A stretch of DNA of 64,000 nucleotides from Desulfuromusa kysingii (GTDB taxonomy: Bacteria > Desulfobacterota > Desulfuromonadia > Desulfuromonadales > Geopsychrobacteraceae), in assembly GCF_900107645.1 (NCBI RefSeq), contig NZ_FNQN01000002.1:372001-436000 (forward strand), read 5' to 3'. Positions 16,186 to 25,556 of the stretch are shown here, piece after piece. The stretch's first letter is position 1. Every line of letters begins with the position of its first letter. The notes beneath the pieces were generated by a model that was not told the origin of the DNA, ran no database searches, and saw only the letters and a program-made list of their open reading frames with translations. A program made the position numbers and the translations under genes.

Positions 16186-16219
16186 AATGCTGTGGAGATC
16201 TACAGGTCTCCACAGCATT
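16186..16219 (+). other. Intercistronic hairpin between binding-protein and permease genes
   Basis: A perfect 13-bp stem (AATGCTGTGGAGA and its complement) with an 8-base loop lies just after the binding-protein stop and 41 bases before the small permease start. There is no T-run. Such stems commonly protect the upstream mRNA from 3' exonucleases and give excess binding protein over permease. Confidence 0.65.
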
Positions 16220-16260
16220 ATGTGACAATTCAACAATTTATTTCGGATTAAGAGGTTCCT

Positions 16261-16758
16261 ATGCCTATGTTTGATAGTACAATTGATACCCTCAACGAAA
16301 AGGTTGGCTTTTATTCGTCGTATCTGGTATTGCCCCTGATTCTCGTGGTGGCGTGGGAAGTTATAATGCGTTACGGCTTTAATTCTCCAACGTCCTGGGC
16401 TTTTGAATTGACAGTTTTTCTTTATGGGATACATTTCAGCTTCGCTCTTGCTTACGCCCACAAACACAATACCCATGTTGCTATCGATGTTTTTGAGTCA
16501 CGATTAGCCCCTAAATCACGTCTCCTCTTACGGATAACGACCAACATCGTGCTGTTTATCCCGACGATTGGTCTCTTAACATTTTATATGTGCGTCATGG
16601 CGGTTAACTCATGGCAGCAATGGGAGCATGCTTCAAGCTCCTGGGCCCCAGCAATATATCCGCTGAAAACACTCATGGCGATAGGGTTTATCCTCTTCTT
16701 CCTACAAGGTGTCGCCAAACTGACCCAGGATATTCGTTCCTTAAAAAAGTCTGACTAA
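16261..16758 (+). CDS. TRAP transporter small permease (DctQ type)
   Basis: A 165-residue inner-membrane protein with four hydrophobic helices, the usual DctQ size. The AWEVIMRYGFNSPTSWAFEL stretch after helix 1 is the DctQ family signature, and KHNTHVAIDVF matches the conserved loop before helix 3. It forms the membrane complex with the large permease encoded 28 bases downstream and takes substrate delivered by the preceding binding protein, with uptake driven by a sodium or proton gradient. The ribosome binding site is AAGAGG. Confidence 0.9.
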   Translation: MPMFDSTIDTLNEKVGFYSSYLVLPLILVVAWEVIMRYGFNSPTSWAFELTVFLYGIHFSFALAYAHKHNTHVAIDVFESRLAPKSRLLLRITTNIVLFIPTIGLLTFYMCVMAVNSWQQWEHASSSWAPAIYPLKTLMAIGFILFFLQGVAKLTQDIRSLKKSD

Positions 16759-16786
16759 ATTTGCTTGAGTCTGGAGAAAAATACCA

Positions 16787-18127
16787 ATGAGCGTAGAAGT
16801 CTTAACCATACTTATGTTCTTGACCCTGATGGCTTCCATCGCCATGGGTCATCCCCTAGCAATAACTCTTGCTGCAGTTGCAACTTTCTATGGTTTAGTT
16901 GATAACGGCTTTAACCTTCCAGCCTTACTGGGTCTATTTGCCAACAACGCCTGGGGAATATTTCTCAACTACACCTTGGTCGCTATTCCACTATTTATTT
17001 TTATGGCGCAGATCCTTGATCGCTCCAAGGTCTCTGAAGGCCTTTTTGATGCCCTGTATACCGTACTTGGTGGCCTGCGCGGTGGTCTGGGGATGGCTGT
17101 TATCGTTGTTTCAACAGTCTTTGCCGCCACAACTGGAATTGTTGGAGCATCAGTCGTCGCCATGGGATTAATGGCCGGCCCAGCACTATTACGACGTGGA
17201 TACGACAAAGCCCTCTCTGCCGGGATTATCTGCTCATCGGGTACTTTGGGAATTCTGATTCCCCCATCCATCATGCTCGTTGTCTATGGTGGATTGACCG
17301 GACAAAAGGAAACATCTGTCGGTAATCTTTTTGCGGCAGCTATCTTACCGGGATTACTGCTTTCCGGGATGTACCTGCTTTATGTTGGGATACGTTGCTA
17401 TTTGAACCCCAAACTCGGTCCTCCTATTCCGGCTGCAGACCGCACTGCTAGTGGTATGCAAAAGTTTTCCATGACCATGAAAAACTTTGTTCCTCCTTTC
17501 GGCTTAATTCTCACCGTCATGGGAACAATCTTAGCGGGAATCGCCACCCCAACCGAAGCTGCCGCTCTTGGCTGTGTCGGAGCGCTGCTGCTGGCTCTTG
17601 TAACCCGAAAATTAAACTGGAACGTTATCACTCAAGCTTGCGTTTCAACGGCGCGAACCACCGCCATGATTATGGCACTGTTCATTGGAGGAAAATTTTT
17701 CTCTGTTGTCTTCCTAAGCATGGGTGGTGGCGATGTTGTCGCAGATGTTTTATTGGGAATGGACGTTAACCCCTATGTTGTTTTCGCCATTATGATGGCA
17801 GTAGTTTTCTTCATGGGAATGTTCATTGACTGGGCTGCCATTTTGCTCGTTGTTGTGCCAATTTTTACTCCGATAGCAATGGATCTTGAGTTCAACCCAC
17901 TCTGGTTTGCCATGATGATTTGTATCAACCTACAGACATCATTCTTGACTCCTCCGTTTGGTTATTCACTTTTCTACTTTAAAGGTGTGGCCCCACCAGA
18001 ATATAGTATGGGAGATGTTTATCGGGGAATTCTTCCTTTTGTTATGATTCAGATTGTTGCCTTGGCGACGATGATATTTTTTCCGCAAATTATTACCTAT
18101 CTTCCCGATCTGTTCTTTGGTCGTTAA
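16787..18127 (+). CDS. TRAP transporter large permease (DctM type)
   Basis: A 446-residue inner-membrane transport channel with about twelve hydrophobic segments. Family motifs include MGHPLAITLAA near the start, the re-entrant SSGTLGILIPPSIMLVVYG block, GIATPTEAAALG in the middle and TPPFGYSLFYFKG near the end. The Pro-rich IPPSIMLV and LTPPFGY segments are DctM hallmarks. It works with the small permease just upstream. GGAG precedes the ATG by ten bases. Confidence 0.93.
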   Translation: MSVEVLTILMFLTLMASIAMGHPLAITLAAVATFYGLVDNGFNLPALLGLFANNAWGIFLNYTLVAIPLFIFMAQILDRSKVSEGLFDALYTVLGGLRGGLGMAVIVVSTVFAATTGIVGASVVAMGLMAGPALLRRGYDKALSAGIICSSGTLGILIPPSIMLVVYGGLTGQKETSVGNLFAAAILPGLLLSGMYLLYVGIRCYLNPKLGPPIPAADRTASGMQKFSMTMKNFVPPFGLILTVMGTILAGIATPTEAAALGCVGALLLALVTRKLNWNVITQACVSTARTTAMIMALFIGGKFFSVVFLSMGGGDVVADVLLGMDVNPYVVFAIMMAVVFFMGMFIDWAAILLVVVPIFTPIAMDLEFNPLWFAMMICINLQTSFLTPPFGYSLFYFKGVAPPEYSMGDVYRGILPFVMIQIVALATMIFFPQIITYLPDLFFGR

Positions 18128-18148
18128 CGGCCGGAAAGGAAACAAATT

Positions 18149-18658
18149 ATGCTTCCTAAAGTTAAGACGATTCTGTATGCCACTGGAATGGGTGCTGGGG
18201 CTCCACATGTTTTTCGTTATGCCTTGATGATGGCGAAACAACATGATGCCAAGATCATCGCGGTCTCAGTACTGGAAACTTTGTCTGAGATGGTCCAGAA
18301 CATTGTCGCGCAATACGTCCCCCCAGAACAAAGGGAACAGATTCATCATGCAGCTCAACAAAGCTCGAGAGACAAGCTTCGGGAACGCATCAACCAGCTG
18401 TGCACCAAAGAATGTGAAAATGATCAGGACTCTGCCCAACGTCTTGTAGACATTCGAATCGAAGATGGCATGCCAGCTCAAGCCATACTGAAAGTCGCGG
18501 AGGAAATCAATCCTGACATCATTATCATGGGTTCACATCGACACACCGCTATTGGAGACGCAATCTTGGGCGCAACGACACGTAAAGTGTTACATAGTGC
18601 CACGACACCGGTCTTAGTCGTTCGTATCCCTGACGGCTTTCACGAAGAGGGTTTCTGA
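18149..18658 (+). CDS. Universal stress protein (UspA family) linked to TRAP genes
   Basis: A 169-residue cytoplasmic nucleotide-binding protein. The C-terminal IIMGSHRHTAIGDAILGATT segment is the ATP-binding GxxG/G(S/T) region of UspA proteins, and TTPVLVVR is the usual final strand. A charged helical insert sits at about 50-95. UspA genes often end TRAP operons; in Halomonas TeaD binds ATP and modulates the TeaABC transporter, so a similar regulatory role is likely here. It starts 22 bases after the large permease, with GGAAAGGA as ribosome binding site. Confidence 0.88.
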   Translation: MLPKVKTILYATGMGAGAPHVFRYALMMAKQHDAKIIAVSVLETLSEMVQNIVAQYVPPEQREQIHHAAQQSSRDKLRERINQLCTKECENDQDSAQRLVDIRIEDGMPAQAILKVAEEINPDIIIMGSHRHTAIGDAILGATTRKVLHSATTPVLVVRIPDGFHEEGF

Positions 18659-18711
18659 TTAAATTTAAACCGTTTCCTTGTCCTCATTGCAACATGACAT
18701 AGAAGGCTAAT

Positions 18712-20106
18712 ATGATTTCAAAGGCAGTTATTCAAGAACTTATAAACGAACTGGGTAAAGATAATGTCATCTCTACTCCCGAAGATTTACTGGTCTTGGG
18801 ATATGATGCGACCCCGGGATTACATCACCGTCCCGACATTGTTGTATATCCCACAAGCACTGAAAAGGTTCAAGCAGCATTACAGATAGCCCGCAAACAA
18901 GGATTTCCAGTAACTCCTCGTGGCAGTGGGAGTGGTTTATCCGGTGGCAGCATTCCGGTTAAAGGGGGGATGGTTCTCTGTTTGAACCGAATGAATAACA
19001 TTCTAGAGATCGACGAGGAAAACCTCACGGTAACCGCTCAGGCAGGCGTAATTACTTTGGACCTAGCCAACGCCGTCTTAGCAAAAGGTCTCTTTTATCC
19101 CCCAGACCCAGCCTCCCAGAAAATTTCTACCATCGGTGGCAACGTTATGGAAGATGCGGGTGGCTTGCGCTGTCTTAAATATGGAGTCACAGGGGATTAC
19201 GTCATGGCGCTGAAATGTGTCTTGCCAGATGGCAGCACCATTACCACCGGCGGAAAAAGTGTTAAAGATGTTGCCGGCTACTCCTTCAAAGATTTATTGA
19301 TCAGCAGTGAAGGGACTCTTGCAATCATCACCGAGATTACATTGCGACTTATCCCTCCACCGCAGACGAATCAGACCATGTTGGCTTATTTTGACAATAT
19401 TGAAACTGCGGGCAAGGCTGTATCCGAGATCATCGCTGCAAAAATCATCCCCTCAACCATGGAAATTATGGACAAAACGACCATCAACTGTGTCGAAGAT
19501 TATGTCAAGATTGGCTTACCTCGTGAAATAGCAGCACTGTTATTGATTGAGGTTGATGGCCATCCAGCTGTTGTCGCTGAAGAAAGTGCCGGTGTACAAA
19601 AAGTTCTCAAACAAGTCAAAGCTACAGAAATCCATATTGCCGCCAATAAAGAAGAGGCGTTAGGACTCGCCACAGCACGCCGTATGGCTCTTTCTGCAAT
19701 GGCCCGGGTCTCCCCTTCAACCCTTATGGAGGACGCCACCGTTCCCCGTTCCTACATGGCTCAGACATTTGCTGAAATTGAACATTTAGCTGCAAAATAC
19801 AATCTTATCGTTGGTACATTTGGTCACGCTGGGGATGGGAACTTGCATCCAACAGTTCTTTGTGACGAACGTGACACTGATCAGATGAAACGGGCACACG
19901 CATTTTTTGATGACCTCTACACAAAAGTCCTGGAGTGGGGCGGCACAGTTTCAGGAGAACATGGCATTGGTATTGCTAAAAGAGAATATCTGGCTCGCCA
20001 AGTGGGTTCCGGTGGAGTGGCGGTTATGAAGCGGATCAAAACAGCCTTTGACCCGGATGGAATCCTCAATCCTGGCAAAATATTTTTTGATGACCAGGAG
20101 TTCTGA
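18712..20106 (+). CDS. FAD-linked 2-hydroxyacid dehydrogenase (GlcD / D-lactate dehydrogenase type)
   Basis: A 464-residue flavoprotein. The FAD-binding PCMH domain covers about 35-215 (TPRGSGSGLSGGSIPV is the pyrophosphate loop) and the FAD-oxidase C-terminal domain about 215-455, with GHAGDGNLHPT and SGEHGIGIAKREYL motifs that hold the flavin and catalytic histidines. It would oxidise D-lactate or glycolate to the ketoacid and pass electrons to the Fe-S partner glcF-like protein, which starts one base after its stop. D-lactate is favoured by the lactate and TRAP context but glycolate cannot be excluded. Confidence 0.88.
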   Translation: MISKAVIQELINELGKDNVISTPEDLLVLGYDATPGLHHRPDIVVYPTSTEKVQAALQIARKQGFPVTPRGSGSGLSGGSIPVKGGMVLCLNRMNNILEIDEENLTVTAQAGVITLDLANAVLAKGLFYPPDPASQKISTIGGNVMEDAGGLRCLKYGVTGDYVMALKCVLPDGSTITTGGKSVKDVAGYSFKDLLISSEGTLAIITEITLRLIPPPQTNQTMLAYFDNIETAGKAVSEIIAAKIIPSTMEIMDKTTINCVEDYVKIGLPREIAALLLIEVDGHPAVVAEESAGVQKVLKQVKATEIHIAANKEEALGLATARRMALSAMARVSPSTLMEDATVPRSYMAQTFAEIEHLAAKYNLIVGTFGHAGDGNLHPTVLCDERDTDQMKRAHAFFDDLYTKVLEWGGTVSGEHGIGIAKREYLARQVGSGGVAVMKRIKTAFDPDGILNPGKIFFDDQEF

Positions 20107-20107
20107 A

Positions 20108-21412
20108 ATGATAGAGCAGGAGAAATTTGGCAATTTCACCCACCAAGATGCGCCCAAATATGAAGATATTCTACAATGTATGCGTTGCGGATTCTGTCTA
20201 CCTACTTGTCCGACATTTTCTCTGACGGGAAGAGAGCGTTCCAGTCCTCGTGGTCGTGTAGCATTAGCTCGTGCTGTCGGCGAAGGCAAAATGGAATTTA
20301 ATCAAGCGATGAAAGAGGAGGCCTTCTTCTGCCTTGATTGCCGCGCGTGCACGACAGCCTGTCCATCAGGGGTACAAGCAGGAAGTCTCATGGAGATGTG
20401 CCGTGCCCAAGTCAGTCAACAGCACCCTTTACCCAAATGGCAGACAGGTTTCCGTAATTTTGTCCTAACAAAAATGTTGCCAAACCCGGATTTAATGGAG
20501 ACATCAATGCTCCCGGCACGGCTGTACCAACAATTGGGGATTCAATGGCTGGTGCGCTACAGTAAACTGCTGAAACTAGGGCCCAAATGGATTGACAAAG
20601 CAGAGGGGATGATGCCGGAGCTTCATCAACCCCTGCGCCAGAATATTCCACAATTCAGCCCCGCCACAGGAGAAAAACGTGGCACAGTTGGTTTCTTTCT
20701 AGGCTGTGTCATGACCTTGATGTATGCCGAAGTATCTCGTCAAACCATCAAAGTTCTCAACCATCAAGGGTTTGATATCATTACCCCTAAAGCGCAGAAA
20801 TGCTGTGGCGCTCCACATATGACCGAAGGAGATCGGGAAACCACTCGACAACTGGCCCAACATAACTTGGACTTGTTTATGGATTTGGATGTCGACGCTA
20901 TTGTTACTGACTGCGCCGGTTGTGGTGCAGCATTAAAAGAGTATGAGGAACTTCTGGCCGAACGTGAAGATCACACACGATTACAACAGTTTCATAGTAA
21001 GATAAAAGACATCAGTGAATTTCTTGTCGAGGTCGGTGTCCGCGCGGAGAATCTTATACCAGTCAACAAGGTGGTCACTTATCATGAACCATGCCACCTC
21101 TGCCATGCTCAGGGAGTCAGCAAGCAACCGCGAGATCTCATTCGGGCCATTCCCGGTGTCGAGTTTCGCGAGATGAAGGAAGCCAGTTGGTGCTGTGGCT
21201 CAGCAGCAACCTTCAGTTTAAAGTTTACAGAGGCCAGTCAGAAAATTCTCGATCGTAAGCTCCACCATGTTGCCGAGACAAAAGCTGATTATCTGATAAC
21301 CGCCAATCCGGGCTGTCATTTACAATTAGCCTGGGGACTGCGTGAAGCGGATATGCCACAACCGGTTCTGCACCTGATTGAGCTTCTAGGTGAAGCCACA
21401 CCGGACCATTAA
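20108..21412 (+). CDS. Iron-sulfur subunit of 2-hydroxyacid dehydrogenase (GlcF type)
   Basis: A 434-residue iron-sulfur protein. Two 4Fe-4S motifs occur near the N-terminus (CMRCGFCLPTCP and CLDCRACTTACP). Two CCG domains follow: KCCGAPHMTEGD with DCAGCGA, and HEPCHLCHAQG with SWCCGSAATFS. It accepts electrons from the flavoprotein upstream and hands them to the quinone pool or another carrier at the membrane. ATG 20108 is chosen because AGGAG (in the end of the preceding gene) sits 8 bases before it; longer frames overlap that gene. It ends at an intrinsic terminator. Confidence 0.9.
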   Translation: MIEQEKFGNFTHQDAPKYEDILQCMRCGFCLPTCPTFSLTGRERSSPRGRVALARAVGEGKMEFNQAMKEEAFFCLDCRACTTACPSGVQAGSLMEMCRAQVSQQHPLPKWQTGFRNFVLTKMLPNPDLMETSMLPARLYQQLGIQWLVRYSKLLKLGPKWIDKAEGMMPELHQPLRQNIPQFSPATGEKRGTVGFFLGCVMTLMYAEVSRQTIKVLNHQGFDIITPKAQKCCGAPHMTEGDRETTRQLAQHNLDLFMDLDVDAIVTDCAGCGAALKEYEELLAEREDHTRLQQFHSKIKDISEFLVEVGVRAENLIPVNKVVTYHEPCHLCHAQGVSKQPRDLIRAIPGVEFREMKEASWCCGSAATFSLKFTEASQKILDRKLHHVAETKADYLITANPGCHLQLAWGLREADMPQPVLHLIELLGEATPDH

Positions 21413-21446
21413 ATTTATTAGAAAACCACAACAAGAATATAAGGAT

Positions 21447-21480
21447 AAAAGCTCCAGCTCATTTCTGAGTTGGAGCTTTT
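21447..21480. terminator. Terminator after glcF, usable in both directions
   Basis: AAAAGCTCCAGCTCA and TGAGTTGGAGCTTTT form a 15-bp stem (one G-T pair) around the loop TTTC. The plus strand ends in TTTT; the minus strand also ends in TTTTA. It separates glcF from convergent sthA. Confidence 0.8.
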
Positions 21481-21647
21481 CATTAGATATAGAACAAAGA
21501 TTCCCGCACCATAAATCATGATCAATTTATGATCCAACCAAAAGGACACCACTCAGCTTCAGCTCTGTACGAAAAAATCACCCCATTCATAGTCGAGAGT
21601 CGCGGGAGCGGCATCTGCAAACAACGCCGACTCAGCTAGTTTTCAGA

Positions 21648-23051
21648 CTACAGACGGTTGTAGCCGTTCAAAGCTGCAACACGATAGGCCTCAGCCATAG
21701 TGGGATAGTTAAAGGTCGTGTTAATAAAATATTTAACGTTATTGTATGGCTTCGGTTGGGACATAATTGCCTGGCCGATATGGAGAATCTCAGCCGCATT
21801 ATGGCCAAAACAATGGATTCCAAGAATTTCCAGAGTCTCCCGATGAAACAGCAGCTTTAACATCCCGACAGTATGAGTGGTAATCTGGCCACGAGCCAAG
21901 TGTCGGAAAAATGAGTGTCCTACCTCATAGGGAACGCTCTGCTCGGTCAACTCCTGTTCGGTCCGACCAAGGCAACTGATTTCCGGGGACGTATAGATTC
22001 CGGTCGGGATATCACTCACCAAACGCTCTTCACAACAACCTTCAGCGATATGAGTCCCGGCAAAGCGACCTTGGTCATAAGCTGCACTCGCAAGATTCGG
22101 GAATCCAACAATATCGCCGACCGCATAGATGTGGGGGATAACTGTCTGATAGGTTTCATTAACATCAATATTGCCACGATGATCGGTCTCAATTCCAATC
22201 TCTTCAAGACCCATTCCCGAGGAGTTACCACTGCGACCATTCGCCCACAGTAACATTTCAGACTTGATCACCTTACCGGTCTTCAGATGCAGAATAACTT
22301 CATCATCCTTGACCTCGACCCGCTCATACTCTTCATTCTGACGCACCAGAATCCCCTTTTCATCACGCATGTGATAACTCAGGGCATTGCTGATTTCTTC
22401 GTCCAGAAATTCAAGCAGGCGCTTGCGGGTGTTCACCAGATTGACCCTGACACCGATATCTTTAAACGCTGAAGCATATTCACAGCCAATAACACCAGCA
22501 CCATAGACCGTTATCGTCGCTGGCAGTTCACTCATCTGCAGAATGGTGTCGCTATCGACAACTCGTGGGTTGTTGAAGTCGATATCATCAGGACGATAGG
22601 GGTGTGATCCTGTCGCAATCACAAAGTGATCTGCAGTATAAAGACGTGGAGTGCCCGATTGGTCCATAATTTCGACGCTATGTGGATCAACAAAGCGGGC
22701 GTGCCCCTCAATAATCTCAACGCCATTACGCTCGTAGAACCCTTCACGTTCACGAACTTGACGATCAATCACACCATTCACACCAGTAAGCAGGTCCGCA
22801 GATGTCACCTTGAGAAGATGACGACCCCGGTCAAGGAAATGACTCGTTCTGATTTCGGTTGTTTGCCGGACAATTTCGATAAAAGCTTTGCTTGGAATGG
22901 TACCGAAGTGGGTGCAACCTCCCCCGACTTGATAACTTTTTTCAACAACGGCGACAGATTTGCCCGCCTTAGCAAGTTGGATTGAAGCCCCTTCCCCACC
23001 GGGTCCACTGCCAATAACAAGGGTGTCAAAGTGTGTTTTTAATGTATCCAT
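21648..23051 (-). CDS. sthA: Soluble pyridine nucleotide transhydrogenase
   Basis: A 467-residue flavoprotein of the disulfide reductase superfamily. It holds FAD with [10 protein letters not shown] (12-21). In place of the CxxxxC redox pair of lipoamide dehydrogenase it has C46 and T51 (GGGCTHFGT), the sequence that marks SthA/UdhA enzymes, which transfer hydride between NADPH and NAD without a redox disulfide. The NAD-binding [13 protein letters not shown] and C-terminal dimer domain are complete. It rebalances NADH and NADPH pools. A modest ribosome binding site (GAGAGA) precedes the ATG. It is not in an operon with its neighbours. Confidence 0.92.
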   Translation of the reverse strand: MDTLKTHFDTLVIGSGPGGEGASIQLAKAGKSVAVVEKSYQVGGGCTHFGTIPSKAFIEIVRQTTEIRTSHFLDRGRHLLKVTSADLLTGVNGVIDRQVREREGFYERNGVEIIEGHARFVDPHSVEIMDQSGTPRLYTADHFVIATGSHPYRPDDIDFNNPRVVDSDTILQMSELPATITVYGAGVIGCEYASAFKDIGVRVNLVNTRKRLLEFLDEEISNALSYHMRDEKGILVRQNEEYERVEVKDDEVILHLKTGKVIKSEMLLWANGRSGNSSGMGLEEIGIETDHRGNIDVNETYQTVIPHIYAVGDIVGFPNLASAAYDQGRFAGTHIAEGCCEERLVSDIPTGIYTSPEISCLGRTEQELTEQSVPYEVGHSFFRHLARGQITTHTVGMLKLLFHRETLEILGIHCFGHNAAEILHIGQAIMSQPKPYNNVKYFINTTFNYPTMAEAYRVAALNGYNRL

Positions 23052-23222
23052 TTTGATCTCTCTGCTCTGTGTTTCCTGAAAAATAATAGGTTATCAACAC
23101 TCACAATCCGTGGTCAGGCCCTCTTCACCCCGATTGATTCATATAGATTCCTGACAATCCTATCACACTTTCTTTCCCCTTGAAGACAACGAGCGCCGTT
23201 GCGGGGTTAAATCTTTGAAGTT

Positions 23223-24155
23223 CTAACTTTTTTTATAAAAAAAGCCTCTGGCTTGCGCAACAGCCTGAACTTTCCCTTCAGCATCTAAAACATCAAGATA
23301 TTTATTAATTTCACTTCGATGCATGCCCAGAATCTGCACCAGATCATCTAGAGTACAGGGTCTTCTGGCAATGGTTTCTAAAATGGCTGTTTCGGCATCA
23401 CGGCGATAGGATTTTATATTTTTTCGTTGTGGCGCGGCAGCAATAATCTCGGCATTATCCAGTTGTAAAAGATCAAGAACTCTGCGCAATTCAGCCTTTG
23501 TCGCACCATGAAGGTCGGTTTCTGTCCCCGGACGATCGAGAGTATTAATTTGCACCGAATCCGGCTTAATCTGTTGGATTATTTTTCTTAACTCCTGGAG
23601 TTCTTGTTCACTGTCATTGTAGCCAGGGAGGATAAGAACTTCCAACCAGATTTTTCCGCTAAATTCTTTTCTAAACGCGATCAAGCCCTGTAGATGGTGC
23701 TCTAATGTCAGGGTTTCAGGCGGGCGATTGATTTTATTAAAAACAGCAACCGTTGCGGCATCCAAAGAAGGGAGGACAAGATCAGCTGACTTGAGCTCTA
23801 ACCGAACCTGCTTATCGTAAAGCAAGGTTCCATTAGTTAAAACTGCTATAGGGATCCCGGGCTTGGTCTGTTTAATAAACGCAATTACATCACCGATGCG
23901 ACTATTCAGTGTTGGCTCTCCTGAGCCAGAGAAGGTGATATAATCAGGATCAGGATTATTCGCAAAATAATTGCTTAACTCAGCGACAATCTTGGCATAA
24001 GGAACATACTCTTGTCTCTCAAGCGTTAACTTTGTTGTCTTACCAACCTCACAATAAACACAATCAAGAGAACAAACTTTTTTAGGGACTAAATCAACCC
24101 CCAGAGACATCCCCAGCCGCCTTGATGGGACGGGGCCAAATAAATATTTATACAT
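23223..24155 (-). CDS. Radical SAM protein with C-terminal winged helix
   Basis: A 310-residue protein. C28, C32 and C35 (CSLDCVYC) bind the 4Fe-4S cluster of radical SAM enzymes; SGSGEPTLN is the SAM-binding GGE-like motif. The GPVPSRRLGMSLGVD start is characteristic of a widespread uncharacterised radical SAM family (COG0731-like). The last 60 residues form a winged helix (CTLDDLVQILGMHRSEINKYL), suggesting nucleic-acid contact or self-regulation. ATG 24155 follows AGAGGA; a TTG two codons upstream is less likely. The reaction is unknown. Confidence 0.85.
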   Translation of the reverse strand: MYKYLFGPVPSRRLGMSLGVDLVPKKVCSLDCVYCEVGKTTKLTLERQEYVPYAKIVAELSNYFANNPDPDYITFSGSGEPTLNSRIGDVIAFIKQTKPGIPIAVLTNGTLLYDKQVRLELKSADLVLPSLDAATVAVFNKINRPPETLTLEHHLQGLIAFRKEFSGKIWLEVLILPGYNDSEQELQELRKIIQQIKPDSVQINTLDRPGTETDLHGATKAELRRVLDLLQLDNAEIIAAAPQRKNIKSYRRDAETAILETIARRPCTLDDLVQILGMHRSEINKYLDVLDAEGKVQAVAQARGFFYKKS

Positions 24156-24251
24156 AACCAATCCTCTTTAATTCTCGTACGACTCAAACAGCCCGACCTA
24201 ACCATTGACGACCGTTTAAACAAAGATACAATGGTGCTTTCAAAAACTCCA

Positions 24252-25454
24252 TCAGGATGCAGACAAAACCTGATTTATAGCCTCCAGAATCAAATCAACC
24301 TCTTCACGCTTGATCACCAGCGGTGGAGCAAAGCGAATGATATTTTCGTGGGTGTCTTTCGCCAGAATCCCCTGTTCTTTCAGTTTGTAACAATATCCTC
24401 GCGCCCCCCCAACCTCGGGATGAAATTCAATGGCAAGCATGAGTCCACGACCCCGCACCTCTTTAATATGAGGATGGGAGATTTTTTTCAATTCATTGAG
24501 GAAATACTCCCCCTGCTCATAGGAATTTTCGATCAGATTCTCTTCGAAAAGAACCTTCAATGCCGCTCTTGCAACCGCACAGGCCAGGGGATTACCACCG
24601 AAGGTACTGCCGTGTTCACCAGGCTGCAAAACATCCATCACTTCAGTATTTGATAACACCGCAGAGACCGGATAGAAGCCACCCGAAAGAGCCTTACCAA
24701 TCAGGGTTAAATCTGCCTCAATTCCTGCGTATTCCTCAGTTAATAATTTTCCGGTACGTCCTAGCCCAGTCTGAATCTCATCCAGAATCAAAACCACATT
24801 GTGACGATCAGAAATTTCTCTGACCTGTTTCAAATAGTCATCTGGCGGAATTATCACTCCGGCTTCGCCCTGGATTGGTTCCACCAAAAACGCGACTGTA
24901 TTTGCGGTGATTGCCGTTTCAAAAGCAGCTGCATCGCCGAAAGGGATACATTTAAATCCCGGCGTAAAAGGGCCAAACCCCGCGCGTGCATTTTCATCGG
25001 TGCTGAAACTGACGATACTGATTGTGCGACCATGAAAGTTATTCGCACAGACAATAATTTCAGCCTTATCCTGCGGCACCCCTTTCACCAGATAGCCCCA
25101 CTTGCGCACCGTTTTGATCGCCGTCTCTACCGCCTCAGCCCCACTGTTCATCGGCAGGACCTTGTGTGAATGGGTCAACTCACAAAGCTCTTGATAAAAT
25201 GGACCTAGCTGATCATTGCGAAAAGCCCGCGACGTCAACGTCAATTTTTCCGCCTGTGTCACCATCGCCTGCATAATTTTAGGATGACAGTGGCCCTGAT
25301 TGACCGCTGAATAAGCAGCCAGACAGTCGAGATATTTGTTGCCATCAACATCCCAGACCCAAACACCTTTGCCACGCGTCAAGACGACATCAAGAGGTTT
25401 ATAATTATGGGCTCCATATTGATCTTCCAGGCCAATAAATTCACTCTGTTGCAT
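24252..25454 (-). CDS. rocD: Ornithine aminotransferase
   Basis: A 400-residue class III PLP aminotransferase. K254 ([12 protein letters not shown]) is the Schiff-base lysine and DEIQTG (225-230) holds the cofactor ring nitrogen. Length and motifs such as [18 protein letters not shown] and [15 protein letters not shown] match ornithine-oxo-acid transaminase, which makes glutamate 5-semialdehyde from ornithine, linking arginine catabolism to proline and glutamate. Acetylornithine aminotransferase is the alternative, but the N-terminal [15 protein letters not shown] is typical of RocD. AGGAG precedes the ATG. Not in an obvious arginine operon. Confidence 0.9.
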   Translation of the reverse strand: MQQSEFIGLEDQYGAHNYKPLDVVLTRGKGVWVWDVDGNKYLDCLAAYSAVNQGHCHPKIMQAMVTQAEKLTLTSRAFRNDQLGPFYQELCELTHSHKVLPMNSGAEAVETAIKTVRKWGYLVKGVPQDKAEIIVCANNFHGRTISIVSFSTDENARAGFGPFTPGFKCIPFGDAAAFETAITANTVAFLVEPIQGEAGVIIPPDDYLKQVREISDRHNVVLILDEIQTGLGRTGKLLTEEYAGIEADLTLIGKALSGGFYPVSAVLSNTEVMDVLQPGEHGSTFGGNPLACAVARAALKVLFEENLIENSYEQGEYFLNELKKISHPHIKEVRGRGLMLAIEFHPEVGGARGYCYKLKEQGILAKDTHENIIRFAPPLVIKREEVDLILEAINQVLSAS

Positions 25455-25556
25455 GCTCGACTCCTGTCTTCAAAAATATAAGTAGGATTCAGACTGTTAA
25501 TATTGTCATAACATAGGAGAGAGCTTCTCGTCTGTTATTTTTAAACCGCTTTGAGG

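Noticed and set aside
21510-21531. Inverted repeat CATAAAT...ATTTATG after the glcF terminator
   Set aside because: It shares half-site letters with the 9935 palindrome but spacing differs and it lies between two convergent genes, so chance similarity in AT-rich DNA is likely.
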